From assembly GCA_947044365.1 (NCBI GenBank), contig OX345647.1:3033501-3097500 (forward strand): a DNA stretch of 64,000 nucleotides, read 5' to 3'. Below are positions 15,001-28,200 of this stretch, one piece after another. Position numbers and translations under genes: made by a program. The notes beneath the pieces were generated by a model, which worked only from the letters and a program-made list of their open reading frames with translations, made no database searches and was not told where the DNA came from. The stretch comes from Petrosia ficiformis. Its lineage: Eukaryota; Porifera; Demospongiae; Haplosclerida; Petrosiidae. The stretch's first letter is position 1. The number at the start of each line of letters is the position of its first letter.

Positions 15001-18000
15001 ACCAGAGTCTCATGATTCCCCATGAGTCTCATGAGTCTCCATTAGTCTACCTGAGTCTCATGAGTCCACAGTAGTGTTTCTGAGTCTCATGAGCCCCCAG
15101 TAGTCTCCCTGAATCTCATGAGTCCCTATTAGTCTCTCTGAGTCTCATGAGTACCCAGCAGTCTCTATGATTCTAATGAGTCCCCAGTAGTATCTCTGAG
15201 TCTCATGAGTCTCCTGTAGTCTCTTTGAGTCTCATGAGTCCCTATGAGTCTCTGAGACTCACGAGTGTCATGAGTCCACAGTAGTCTCATGAGTCGCTCT
15301 GAGTCTCATGACACGCCTTTAGTCTTTATTACTATCAAGACTCTCATGAGTCCCAAATAGACTCCCTGAGTCTCATGAGTCTCCATTAGTCTCGCTGAGT
15401 CTCCGAAGTCCCCAGTAGTCTCCCTGAGTGTCATGAGTTTCCATTTGTCTATCTGAGTCTCATGAGTCTCCAGTAGTCACTGAGTCTCATGAGTCCCAAG
15501 CGGTCTCTAGTTTCTCATGAGTCTCATGAGTGCACAGTTGTCTTTGTGAGTCTCATGAGTCCCTACAAGTCTCTAATAGTCTCATGATTCAATAGTAGTC
15601 TTTGTGAGTCTCATGAGTCTCCATTAGCCTCCCTGAGTCTCATGAGTCCCAATGAGTCCCTATGATTCTCATGAGTCTCATGAGTCCACAGTAGTCTCTA
15701 TGAGTCTCATGAGTCACCAGCAGTCTCATGAGTCCACAGTAGTCTCTATGAGTCTCAATAGTCACCAGCAGTCTCTGAGTCTTTTGAATTCCAAGTAGTT
15801 TTCCTGAGTCTCACGAGTCCTCATGAGTCTGTTTGATTCTCATGAGTCTCATGAGTTCACAGTGGTTTTTCTGACTCTCATGAGTCCCCAGAAGTCTCTA
15901 TGAGTCTCATGATTCCCCAGTAGTTTCCCTAAATCTCATGACTCTCCTTTAGTCTCCCAGAGTCTCATGAGTCTCCATTAGTCTCATGAGTCTCCATTAG
16001 TCTACCTGAGTCTCATTAGTCCACAGTAGTCTTTCTTAGTTTTATGAGTCCCCAGCAGTCTCTATGACACTCATGATTCTCATGAGCCCCCAGTAGTCTC
16101 TCTGAGCCTCTTGAGTTTCCAGAAGTCTCAATGAGTCTCCTGAGTCCCCAGTAGTTTCCCTGAGCCTCATGAGTCTCCAGAAGTCTCAATGAGACTTCTG
16201 AGTCCCCAGTTGTTTCCCTGAGACTCATGCGTCTCCGTTACTCTCCCTGAGTCTCATGAGTCCACAGAAGTTTCTTTGATTCTCATGAGAACCCAGCAGT
16301 CTCTCTGAGGCTCATGAGTCCCCAGTAGGCTCCCTGAGTCTCATGAGTTCCATTAGTATACCTGAGTCTCATGAGTCAACAGTAGTCTCTTTCAGTCTCA
16401 TGAGTCCCTATGAGTCGCTATGAGTCTCACGAGTGTCATGAGTCCACAGTAGTCATTCTGAGTCTCATGAGTCGCTCTGAGTCTCATGACACGCCTTTAG
16501 TCTTTATTACTATCAAGAATCTCATGAGTCCCAAATAGTCTCCCTGAGTCTCATGAGTCTCCATTAGTCTCGCTGAGTCTCATGAGTCGCCAGCAGTCTC
16601 CCTGAGTCTCATGAGTCTCCATTAGTCTACCTGAGTCTCATGAGTCTCCTGTAGTCTGTTTGAGTCTCATGAGTCCCCAGCAGTCTCTATGATTCTCATG
16701 AGTGTCCAGTAGTCTCCCTGAGTCTCATGAGGCTCAATTAGTCTCCCTGAGTCTCATGAGTACCCGTGCTTCTCTATAATTTTCATGAGTCTCTTGAGAC
16801 CACCGTAGTCTTTCTGAGTCTCATGAGACCCCCAGCAGCCTCTGTGAGTCTCATGAGTCTCCTTTAGTCCCTCAGAGTCTCAAGAGTCCCCATAACTCTC
16901 TTGAGTTTCCGTTAGTCTACCTGAGCCTGATGAGTCCACAGTAGACTTTCTGAGTCTTATGATTCCCCAGCAGTCCCTATGAGTCTCTATGAGTCTCACG
17001 AGTGTCATGAGTCCACAGTAGTCCTTCTGAGTCTAATGAGTCGCTCTGAGTCTCATGACACGCCTTTAGTCTTTCTTACTATCAAGAGTCTCATGAGTTC
17101 CAAGTAGTCTCCCTGAGTCTCATGAGTCTCCATTAGTCTCTCGAGTCTCAATAGTCCCCAGTAGTTTATTCATTGTCATGAGTCTCCATTAGTCTCGCTG
17201 AGTCTAGTGATTCCCCAGTAGTTTCCCTGAGTTTCATGAGTTTCCATTAGACTATCTGAGTCTCATGAGTCTCCAGTAGTCACTGAGAATCATGAGTTTC
17301 CAGCAGTCTCCCTGAGTCTCATGAGTCCTCATGAGTCTCTGTGATTCTCATGAGTCTCATGAGTGCACAGTGGTTTTTCTGAGTCTCAGGAGTCCCCAGC
17401 AGTCTCTGAGACTCATGATTAACCAGTAGTATCCCTGAGCCTCATGAGTCTCCATTAGTCTCCCTGAGTCTCATGAGTCTCATGAGTCCACAGTAGTCTC
17501 ATGAGTTCCCTTTAGTCTTTTTTAGTAACAAGAGTCTCATGAGTCCCTATGAGTCTCCTTGAGTCTCATGAGTCTCATGAGTCCACAGTAGTCTCATGAG
17601 TTCCCTTTAGTCTTTTTTAGTAACAAGAGTCTCATGAGTCCCTATGAGTCTCTCTGAGTTTCATGAGTCTCTATGAGTCTCTCTGAGTCTCATGAGTCTC
17701 ATGAGTGCACAGTGGTCTTTCTGAGTCTCATGAGTCCCCAGCAGTCTCTATGAGTCTCATGATTCCCCAGTAGTCTCCCTGAATCTCATGAGTTTCCTTT
17801 AGTCTCCCAGAGTCTCATGAGTCCTCATGAGTCACATGAATCTCCAGTAGTCTCCCTGATTCTCATGAGTCCTCATGATTCTATGATTCTCATGAGTCTC
17901 ATGAGTCCAAAGTAGCCTTTCTGAAACTCATGAGTCCCCAGCTGTCTCTAGGAGTCTGACAAGTTTCCTTTAGTCTCATGAGTCCCCATGAGTCTCATCA

Positions 18001-21000
18001 GTCTCCATTAGACTACTTGAGTCTCATGAGTCCACAGTAGTCTTTCTAAGGTTTATGAGTCCCCAGCAGTCTCTATGACACTCATGAGTCTCATGAGCCC
18101 CCAGTAGTCTCCCGGAATTTCATGAGACTTCATTAGTCTCCCTGAAACTCATGAGTCCCCAGTATTCTTCATGAGGCTGATGAGTCTCCATTAGTCTCCC
18201 TGAGTCTCATGAGTCTCCAGTAGTCTGAGTCTCATGAGTCCCCATTAGTCTCCCTGAATTTCATGAGTCCCTATTAGTCTCTCTGAGTCTCATGAGTACC
18301 CAGCAGTCTCTATGATTCTAAAGAGTCCCCAGCAGTCTCTCTGAGTCTCATGAGTCTCCTGTAGTCTCTTTGAGTCTCATGAGTCCCTATGAGTCTCTGA
18401 GTCTCATGAGTCCACAGTAGTCTTTATGAGTCTCATGGGTCACCAGCAGTCTCTGAGTCTCATGAATCCCAAGTAGTCTCCCTGAGTGTCATGAGTCCCC
18501 ATTAGTCTCCCTGAGTCTCATGAGTCCTCATGAGACTGTGATTCTCATGAATCTCATAAGTGCACAGTGGTATTTCTGAGTGTCAGGAGTCCCCAGCAGT
18601 CTCTATGAGACTCATGATTAACCAGTAGTATCCCTGAGGCTCAAGAGTCTCCATTAGTCTCCCTGAGACTCATGAGTCCCCATGAGTCTATGATTCTCAT
18701 GAGTCTCTTTTAGTCTCACTTAGTCTCATGAGTCCTCAGTAGTCTCTGAGTCTCATTTGTCCCCAGCAGTCTCTATGATTCTCATGAGTCCCCAGTAGTC
18801 TCTCTTGAGTCTCTTGAGTATCCAGTAGTCTCAATGAGTCTCATTAGTCCATGAGATTCTATGTTTCTCATGAGTCTCATCGGTCCACTGTAGTCTTTCT
18901 GAATCTCATGAGTCCGCAGAAGTCTCCCTGAGTCTCATGAGTCTCAATGAGTCTCTATGAGTCTCAAGAGTTTAATTAGTCCACAGTAGTCTTTCGAAGT
19001 CTCATGAGTCTCTGAGTCTCATGAGTCCCGTTTAGTCTTTATTAGTTTCAAGAATGTCATGAGTCCCAAGTAGTCTCCCAGAGTCTCATGAGTCTCCATT
19101 AGTCTACCTGAGTCTCATGATCTCCAGTAGTCTGTTGGAGTCTCATGAGACCCCAGAAGTCTCAATGAGTCTCATGAGCACCCAGTAGACTTCCTGAGTC
19201 TCATGAGTCTCCATTAGTCTCTCTGAGTTTCATGAGTCCCCGTGAGTTTCATGAGTCTCCATTAGTGTCGCTGAGTCTCTTGAATCCCCAGCAGTCTCCC
19301 TGAGTCTCATGAGTCTCCAGTAGTCTGTTTGAGTCTCATCAGTCCCCAGCAGTCTCTATGAGTCTCATGAGTGTCCAGTAGTCTCCATGAGTCTCATGAG
19401 GCTCAATTAGTCTCCCTGAGTCTCATGAGTACCCGTGCTTCTCAATAATTTTCATGAGTCTCTCTAGTCCACCGTAGTCTTTCTGAGTCTCATGAGTCCC
19501 CAGCAGCCTCTTTGAGTCTCATGAGTCTCATGAGTCCCCAGCAGTCACTTTGAGTCTCATGAGTGTCCAGTAGTCTCCTTGAGTCTCATGAGTCTCCATT
19601 ATTCTCCCATATTCACATGAGTCCCTATGAGTTTTTATTAGTATCATGAGTCTCATGAGTCCCCAGTAGATTCCCTCAGCCTCATGATTTTCCATTAGTC
19701 TACCTGAGTCTCATGAGTCCACAGAAGTTTCTTTGATTCTCATGATTACCCAGCAGTCTCTCTGAGTCTCATGAGTCACCAGTAGTCTCCCGGAGTCTAA
19801 TGAGTCTCCAATAGTCTCGCTGAGGCTCATGAGTCCCCAGTAGTCTCCCTGAGTTTCATGAGATTCCATTAGTATACCTGAGTCTCATGAGTCCACAGTA
19901 GTATTTTTGAGTCTCATGACTCACCCGCAGACTCTGAGTCTCATTATTCCCCAGTAGTCTCTCTGAGTCTCATGAGTCTACAGTAGTTTCTTTGAGACTC
20001 ATTACTCCCCAGAAGTCTCAATGAGTCTCATGAGACCCCAGTAGACACACTGAGACTCATGAGTCTCCATTACTCTCCCTGAGTCTCATGAGTCCCTATG
20101 AGTCCACAGTAGTCTTTCTGAGTCTCATGAGTCCCCAGCAGTCTCCCTGAGTCGCTGTGAGTCTCACGAGTCTCATGAGTCCCCTTTAGTCTTTATTAGT
20201 ATCATGAGTATCATGAGTCCCAAGTAGTCTCCCTCAGTCTCATGAGTCTCATGAGTCTCATGAGTGCACAGTGGTCTTTCTGAGTCTCATGAGTCCCCAG
20301 CAGTCTCTATGAGTCTCATGATTCCCCAGAAGTCTCCCTGAATCTCATGAGTCTCCTTTAGTCTCCCAGAGTCTCATGAGTCCCCATGAGTCTCATGAAT
20401 CTCCATTAGTCTCCCTGATTCTCATGAGTCCTCATGACTCTATGATTCTCATGAGTCTCATGAGTCCAAAGTAGTCTTTCTGAAACTCATGTGTCCCCAG
20501 AAGTCTCTAGGAGTCTGAAAAGTCCCCTTTAGTCTACCAGAGACACATGAGTCCCCCTGAGTTTCATGAGTCTCCATTAGTCTACCTGAGTTTTATGAGT
20601 CCCCAGCAGTCTCTATGACACTCATTTGCCTCATGAGTCTCCATAAGTCTCAAAGAGTCTCCTGAGTCCCCAGTAGTTTCCCTGAGACTCATGCATCTCC
20701 GTTACTCTCCCTGAGTCTCATGACTCCCCATTAGTCTCCCTGAATCTCATGAGTCCCTATGATTCTCTCTGAGTCTCATAAGTACCCAGCAGCCTCTATG
20801 AGTCTCCTAAGTCCCCAGTAGTCTCTCTGAGTCTCTTCATTACCCAGCAGTCTCTGTGATTCATGTGTCTTCAGTAGTCGCCCTGAGTCTCATGAGTCTC
20901 CATTAGTCTCCCTGAGTCTCATGAGTCCACTTCAGTCTTTGTTAGTATCAAGATTCTCATGAGTTCCAAGTAGTCTCCCTGAGTCTCATGAGTCCCTCGT

Positions 21001-21785
21001 AGTCTCTGAGTCTCATGAGTCTCCTGTAGTCTCTTTGAGTCTCATGAGTCCCTATGAGTCTCTATGAGTCTCACGAGTGTCATGAGTCCACAGTAGTCTC
21101 CCAGAGTCTCAAGAGTCCCCATGACTCTCTTGAGTTTCCGTTAGTCTACCTGAGTCTGATGAGTCCACAGTGGACTTTCTGAGTCTTATGATTCCGCAGC
21201 AGTCCCTATGAATCTCTATGAGTCTCACGAGTGTCATGAGTCCACATTAGTCATTGTGAGTCTCATGAGTCGCTCTGAGTCTCATGACACTCCTTTAGTC
21301 TTTATTACTATCAAGATTCTCATGAGTTCCAAGTAGTCTCCCTGAGTCTCATGAGTCTCCATTAGTCTCCCGAGTCTCAATAGTCCCCAGTAGTTTTTTC
21401 ATTCTCATGAGTTCCCTGCAGTCTCTATTATTCTAATGAGTCCCTAGTAGTCTCTCAGTCTCATGAGTCTCCTGTAGTGTCTTTGTGTCTCATGAGTCCT
21501 TATCAGTCTCTATGAGTCTCACGAGTGTCATGAGTCCACAGTAGTCATTCTGAGTCTCATGAGTGGCTCTGAGTCTCATGACACGCCTTTAGTCTTCATT
21601 ACTATCAAGAATCTCATGAGTCTCCAGTAGTCTCGCTGAGTCTCATGAGTCCCCAGCAGTCTCCCTGAGTTTCATGAGTCTCCATTAGTCTCCCTGAGTT
21701 TCATGAGTCTCCATTAGTCTACCTGAGTCTCATGATTCCCTAGTAGTCTTTGTGAGTCTCATGAGTCTCCATTAGTCTCCCTTAG
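1..21785. repeat. Satellite A, tandem array with higher-order structure
   Basis: The whole stretch consists of diverged units of about 24-30 bp alternating GAGTCTCATGAGTC with segments such as CCAGTAGTCTCC or CATTAGTCTCC. The unit contains the 8-bp palindrome CTCATGAG. Units vary by substitutions and small indels, and longer blocks recur. A marker containing GTCGCTCTGAGTCTCATGAC followed by ACGCCTTTAGTC appears about 27 times between 50 and 21,590, but is missing between about 17,100 and 21,200. Another marker, GCTTCTCTATAATTTTC, recurs at about 2,059, 3,367, 4,371, 7,288, 9,390, 10,126, 12,018, 12,891, 16,768 and 19,438. Open frames are rare and short (61-70 aa), as expected by chance. No gene is seen. 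The array runs off the left edge of the window. Confidence 0.97.
2591..4602. repeat. Higher-order block of satellite A, two adjacent copies of about 1,006 bp
   Basis: The phrase GTGTCATGAGTCCACAG starts at 2,591, 3,598 and 4,603, giving spacings of 1,007 and 1,005 bp. Between these points the order of variant units is nearly the same: the ACGCCTTTAGTC marker, the ATTAGACTATCTGAG unit, the GACATGCCTTTAG variant, the GCTTCTCTATAATTTTC unit and the GATGAGTCCACAGTAGAC unit. Part of the same order continues after 4,603 to about 5,030 and then departs. The close match points to recent unequal exchange within an otherwise diverged array. Confidence 0.85.
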
Positions 21786-24700
21786 TCCTTATTAATGTTA
21801 GTGGACTCCTATGGGATCCTAGGGAACTCCTAAGGGTTTCTATTGGACTCCTTATTCGTCCTACTGCACTCCTATTGGTCCTAATGGACTCCAATTGGGT
21901 CCTATTGGACTCCTAATTGGTCGTAGTGGACTCCTTCTTAATGTTAGTGGACTCCTATGGGGTCATAGGGGACTCCTAAGGGTTTCTATTGGACTCCTTA
22001 TTTGTCCTAGTGCACTCCTATTGGGTCCTAGTGCACTCCTATTGGTTCATAGTGGTCTCCTCATGGGTCCTAATGGACTCCTAATTGGTCCTAATCGACT
22101 GATAATGGGACCTAGTGGAGTCCTATTGGGTTCCTTATGGGTCCTAGTGGACTCCTATTGGGACCTTGTGGACTCCTTATGTGTCTTAGTGGACACCTAA
22201 TAGGTCCTAATGGACTCCTAATCGGTCTTAGTGGAGTCCTATTTGGTCCTAATGAACTACTTATGGGTCCTAGTGAACTCATAATGGGTCCTAGTGGACT
22301 CCTAATGGGTTCAGTTGGACTCCTAATGGTACTCATAAAGGGTGTTAGTGGACTCCTAATGGTACTCATAATGGGTGTTAGTGGACTCCTATTGCGTCCA
22401 AATGGACTCCTTTTGGGACCTAGTGGAATCATAGTGGGTCCTATTGGACTCCTAATTGGTTCTATTGGACTCCTATTTGGTCCTAATGGACTCCTTCTGG
22501 GTCCTAGTGGAAACCGAATGGGTCCTAATGTACACATAAGGGGTCCTAGTGGAGTCCTATTGGGTCCTAGTGGACTCCTTATGGGTTCTGGTGGACTCAC
22601 AACGTGTCCTAGTGGACTCGTATTCAGTCCTAGTGGACAACTGATTGGTCCTAGTGGACTCATATTTGGATCTAGTGGACACCTTGTAGGTCCTAGTGGA
22701 CTCCTAATGGGTCTCCTTTTGGGACCTACTGGAATCATATTGGGTCCCAGTGGCCTCTTAATGTGTCATAGTGGACTCCTATTTGGACCTAGTGGATTCC
22801 TTATGGGTCCTAGTTGACTCCTAATGGGTCCTAATGTACTCATAACGTGTCCTAGTGGATTCCTATTGGGTCCTAGTGGACTCCTTATGGGTCCTAGTGG
22901 AGTCCTATTGGGTCTTAGTGGACTCCCAATTGGTCCTAATGGACTCATAATGGGACCTAGGGGAGTCCTATTGGGTCCCAGTGGACTCCTTATGGGTCCT
23001 AGTGGACATCTATTGGGACCTAGTGGACTCCTTATGTGTCCTAGTGGACACCTAATAGGTCCTAGTGGACTCCTAATGGGTCATAGTTGATTCTTATTGG
23101 GTCCAAATGGACTCCTTATGGGTCCTAGTCGACTCCAAAGGGGTCCTAGTGGACTCATAATGAGTCCTAGTGGACTCCTATTTGGTCCTAGTGGACTCCT
23201 TATGGGAGTCCTAATGGGTCCTAGTGGACTCCTAATGGGTGCTTCTTGAGTCCCATTGTGTCCTAGTGGACTCCTCTTTGGTTCTAGCGGAGTCCTATTG
23301 CGACTTATTGGACTCCTTATAGGTCCTAGTGGACTCCTAATAGGTCCTAGTGGACTCCTCTTCGGTCCTAGTGGACTACAAATTGGTCCTAGTGGACTCA
23401 TAAAGGGTCTTAGTGGACTCCTAAAGGAGTCTAGTGGACTCATAAAGGGTCCTTTTGGACGCCCAATGGGTCCTAGTGGAGTCCTATTGGGTCCAAGTAG
23501 AATCCTATTGAGTCCTACAGGAAATCTAATTGGTCCTAGTGGACTCATAATGGGTCCTATTGAACTCCTAATGGGTCCAATTGGACTCCTTCTGTTCTTA
23601 GTGGACTCTTAATGGGTCATAGTGGACTCCTAATGGGTACTACTGGAGTCCTATTTGGTTCAAGTGGTGTCCTATTGGGTCCTAATGGACACCTAATAGG
23701 GCCTAGTGGACTCCTAATGGTTCCTGGTGGACTCCTAATTGGTTCCAGTGGACTCCTTTTCGGTCCTAGTGAACAACTAATTGGTCCTAGTGGACTCATA
23801 ATGGCTCTTAGTGGACTCCTATTCGGTCCTAGTTGACTCCTTATGGGTCCTACTGGACTCCTAATGGGTCATAATGGACTCCTCATTGGTCCTAGTGGAG
23901 TCCTAATGGACTCCTAATTGGACCTAGTGTACTCCTATTGTGTCCAAGTGGACTCCATTTTGGTCCTAGAGGACTACTAATGGGTCCTTGAGGACTCCTA
24001 ATTGGTCCAAGTGGAGTCTTATTGGGTCCTATTGGACCTCTTATGGGTCCTAGTGAACTCCTAATGGGTCCTAGTGGACTCCTATATGGTCCTAGTTTAC
24101 TCCTTATAGGTCGTAGTGGAGTCCTAGTGGTCGCAATATGGGTCATAAAGGAGTCATGTTGGGTCCTATTTGACTTCTTATGGGTCCTAGTGGAGTCCTA
24201 TTGGGTCCTAGTGGATTCCTAATGGGTCCTGTGGACTCATAATGGGTCATAGTGGAGTCATATTGAGTCCTATTGGACTCCTTATGGGTCCTGGAGGTGT
24301 CCTATTTGCACTCCTTATGGGTCCTAGTGGACTCCTTATTGGTACTAGTGGACTCCTATTGGATCCCAGTGGACTACTATTGGGTCCTAGTGGACTCGTA
24401 TTGGTTCCTAGTGGACACCTTATGGTTCCTAGTAGACTCCTAATGGGTCCTAGTGGTCTCCTTATTGCTCCCAGTGGACTCATATTCGGTCCTAGTGGAC
24501 ACCTATTGGGTACTACTGGACTCCTTATGGGTACTAGTGTACTCCTAATGCGTCCTAGTGGACTCCTCATGGGTCCTAGTGGAGTCCTATTGGGTCCTAG
24601 AGGACTCCTTCAGGGTCCTAATGGACACCTAATGGGTCTTAGTGGAGATTTCTTGAGTCCTAGTGGACTCCCTATGGGTTCTGGTGGACTCCTAATGGGT

Positions 24701-25278
24701 CCTAGTGAACTCCTTTTGGGTCCTAGTAGACAACTAATTGGTCCTAGTGGACTCATAATGGGTCTTAGTGGACTACTACTGGGTCGTAACGGACTCCTTT
24801 TAGAATCATAAGGGGTCCTAGTGGACCCATTATTGGTCTTAGTGGGCTCATATTTGGACCTAGGGACTCCTTATAGGTCCTAGTGGACTCCTAATGGGTC
24901 CTAGTGGACTCCTATTCGGTCTTGGTGGACAACTAATTGGTCCTAATGGACACATAATGGGTCTTAGTGAACTCATATTGGGTCCTAATGGACTCCTTTT
25001 GGGATATACTGGAATCATAATGGGTCCTAGTGGACTCCTAATGGGTCCTAGTGGACTCCTATTCGGTCCTAGTGGACTTCTTATGGGTCCTAGTGGAGTC
25101 CTATTGGCTACTGTTGGACCCGTAATTGGTCCAAGTGGACTAATAATCGATCTTAATGCACTCCTAGATGGTCCTAATGGACTCCTTTTGGGACCTAGTG
25201 GACTCATATAGGGTCTTCATGGACTCCTAATGGGTCCTAGTGGACTCCTAATGGGTGCTTTTTGATTCCCATTGTGTC
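21786..25278 (+). repeat. Satellite B, left part (B1): 21-bp monomers
   Basis: Tandem monomers of 21 bp read GGTCCTAGTGGACTCCTAAT plus G on the + strand, with many point variants. The period is a multiple of three, so stop-free frames run for hundreds of bases on both strands, for example 22,137-22,817 on + (226 codons, heptads such as GPSGLLM) and 22,112-22,738 on - (208 codons, heptads such as GPIRSPL). These are by-products of the repeat. At the left edge a 149-bp segment beginning TAATGTTAGTGGACTCC is present twice (about 21,792 and 21,941). The change from satellite A is abrupt, near CTCCCTTAGTCCTTATTAAT. Confidence 0.95.
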
Positions 25279-28200
25279 ACTAGGACCCATTAAGTGTCCA
25301 CTAGGACCCTTAAGGAGTGCACTAGGACGCAATAGGACTCCACTAAGACCCATAAGGAGTCCACTATGAACCATTAGGAGTCCACTAGTAACCATTAGGA
25401 GACTACTAGGACCCATAAGGACTCCACGATGAACCAATAAGAGTCCAATATGACCCAATACGAGTGAACTTGGACCAATAAAGAGTCCCCATTGACCAAT
25501 TAGGTGTCCAATAGGACCCATAATGAGTCCACTAGGACCCAATAGGAATCCACTTGGACCCATATGCAGTCCATTAGTACCCAATACGTGTCCATTGGAC
25601 CCAATAGGAGTCCACTGGGACCAATAGGAGTCCACTAGGACTCAATAGGAGTGCACTAGGACCAATAAGTTGTCCATTAGGAACCATTAGGAGTCCACTA
25701 GGACCCATCAGGAGTCCTCTAGGACACAATAGGTATTCAATTAACACCCTTTAGGAACCCACTAGGACCCATAAATAGTCCAGTAGGAGTCCACTAGGAC
25801 AATATAGGAGTCCAATGAGACCCATTATGAAACCACTAGGAGTCCACTAGGCCTCAATAGGAGTCCACTAGGACCCATAAGGAGTCCACTTGGACCTAAT
25901 ATGTCTCCACTAGGTCCCATTATGAGTCCATTAGGACGAATTGGGAGTCCAATAGGACCAAATAAGTAGGACCCATAAATAGTCCAGTAGGACCCTTTCT
26001 GAGTCCACTAGGAACAAATAGGAGTCTACTACGACCCAAGTTTTACTCCACTAGGACCCGTAAAGAGTCTACAAGGACCAAATATTACACACATTAGGAG
26101 TCCACTAGAACCCATAAGGTGTCCATTAGGACCCAATAGGAGTCCAATAGGACCCAATAGGAGTCCACTAGGAACCAATAGGAGTCCGCTAGGACCAATA
26201 AGTATTCCATTAGGACCCATTAGGAATCCACTAGGACCCATAAATAGTCAAGTAGGACCCAATAGGACTCCTCTAGAACCCACTAGGAGTCCACTAGGAC
26301 CCATTAGGAGTCCAATAGGACCTAATGGGAGTCCACTAGGACCCAATAGGTTTCCTCTAGGTCCCACTAGGACTCCACTAGGACCCAGTAGGAGTCCACT
26401 AGGACCCATAAGGAGTCCACTAGGACCAAATCAGAGTCTACTAAGACCCTCTATGAGTTCACTAGGACCAATTAGGAGTCTACTAGGACCCAATTTTTAC
26501 TCCACTAGGAGCCATAAGTAGTCTACTAGGACCAAATATTACTCCACTAGGACCCATTAAGAGACACTAGGACCCATAAGGTGTCCATTAAGACCCAATA
26601 AGAGTCCACTAGGACCAGATAGGAGTCCACTAGGACCCATATGGAGTCCACTAGGACCGGATAGGAATCCACAAAGACCATTAAGTAGTCCACTAGGACA
26701 CAATAGGACTCCATTAGGACCAATAAGTAGTCCAATAGGACCCATAAAGAGTCCACTAGAAATCAATAGGAGTCCACAAGGACCCATTTGGAGTCCACTA
26801 GGACCCATAAGGAGTCCACTAGGACCCTATGGCAGTGTACTAGGACCAATAACGAGTCCAATAGTAACCATTAGGAGTCCACTAGGACCCCATAAGACTC
26901 CAATAACATTAACAAGGAGTGCCTTAGGACCCATTAAGAGTCCACTAGCACCGAATAGAAGTCAACTAGGACCCATTAGGAGTCCACTAGGACCCACAAG
27001 GACACCACTAGGACCCAATAAGACTCCAATTTGACTCATTTGGAGTCCACCAGGACTCCATAGGTGTCCACTAACATTAATATGGAGTCTACTAGGACCC
27101 AGTACGAGTCCACTAGTACCCAATTGGAGTCCACTGCGACCCAATAGGAGTCCACTAGGACATATAGGAGTCCAATAGGACCAATGAGGAGTTCACTATG
27201 ACCCATTAGGAGTCCAATAGGACCCCTACTGAGTTCACTATGACCCAATAGGACTCCACAAGGACCAATGAGGAGTCCACTAGGAGTCCACTAGTACCAA
27301 TTTGGAGTCCACTAGTACAAAATGGGAGTCCACAAGCACCCATTATGATTCCACTAGATCCCAAAAGGAGTCAATTAGGACACAATAGGCGTCCACTAAG
27401 TCCCGTTATGAGTCCACTAGGACCAACTAGAAGTCCATTGAGAGTCCACTTTGACCCTTTAGGAGTCCACTAGAACCCATTATGAGTCCAGTAGGACTCA
27501 TAAGGAGTTCAATAGGACCCAATAGTTGTCCACTAGGACCAAATAGGAGTTTACTATGACCAATAAGGAGTCCAATAGGACCCAGTAGGACCTCTCTAGG
27601 ACCCAATAAGTGTCCACTAGGACCCATTATTATTCCACTAGATTCCAAAAGGAGTCCATTAGGACTCAATAGGAATCCATTAAGACCCATTATGAGTCCA
27701 CTAGGACCAATTAGTAGTCCACTAGGACCTAATAGGAGTCCACTTTGACCCATTAGGAGTCCACTAGGACCCATTAGGAGTCCGATATGACACATTAGGT
27801 TTCCACTAGGAACCTTAAGTAGTCAACTAGGACGCAGTAGGATTCCCCTACGACCCAATAGGAGTCCAATAGGACCAATAAGGAGTCCACTAGGACCCAT
27901 TATGTGTCCACTAGGACACATTATGATTTCACAAGATTCCAAAAGGAGTCAATTAGGACACAATAGGTGTCGACTAAGACCCTTAATGAGTCCACTAGGA
28001 CCCATTACGAGTCCACTAGTACCCATTTGGAGTCCACTACGACCCAATAGGAGTCCACTAGGACCAATAGGAGTCCACTAGGACCAATGAGGAGTCCACT
28101 ATGACCCATTAGGAGTCCAATAGGACCCATAACGAGTTCATTAGAACCCAAAAGGAGTCCATTAGGACCCAATAGGAGTCCACTAAGACCCATTATGAGT

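Noticed and set aside
7411..16228. Frames of 61-70 codons in satellite A
   Set aside because: Rare, short and inside a diverged repeat; no conservation between copies.
1..21785. CRISPR-like array
   Set aside because: The repeat has no constant-length unique spacers; it is a continuous, diverged eukaryotic satellite.
22112..22817. Long open frames in satellite B as protein genes (collagen-like or other repeat protein)
   Set aside because: Open frames exist on both strands because the 21-bp monomer has no stop in those frames. The period is seven residues, not Gly-X-Y, and there is no promoter, splice or start signal.
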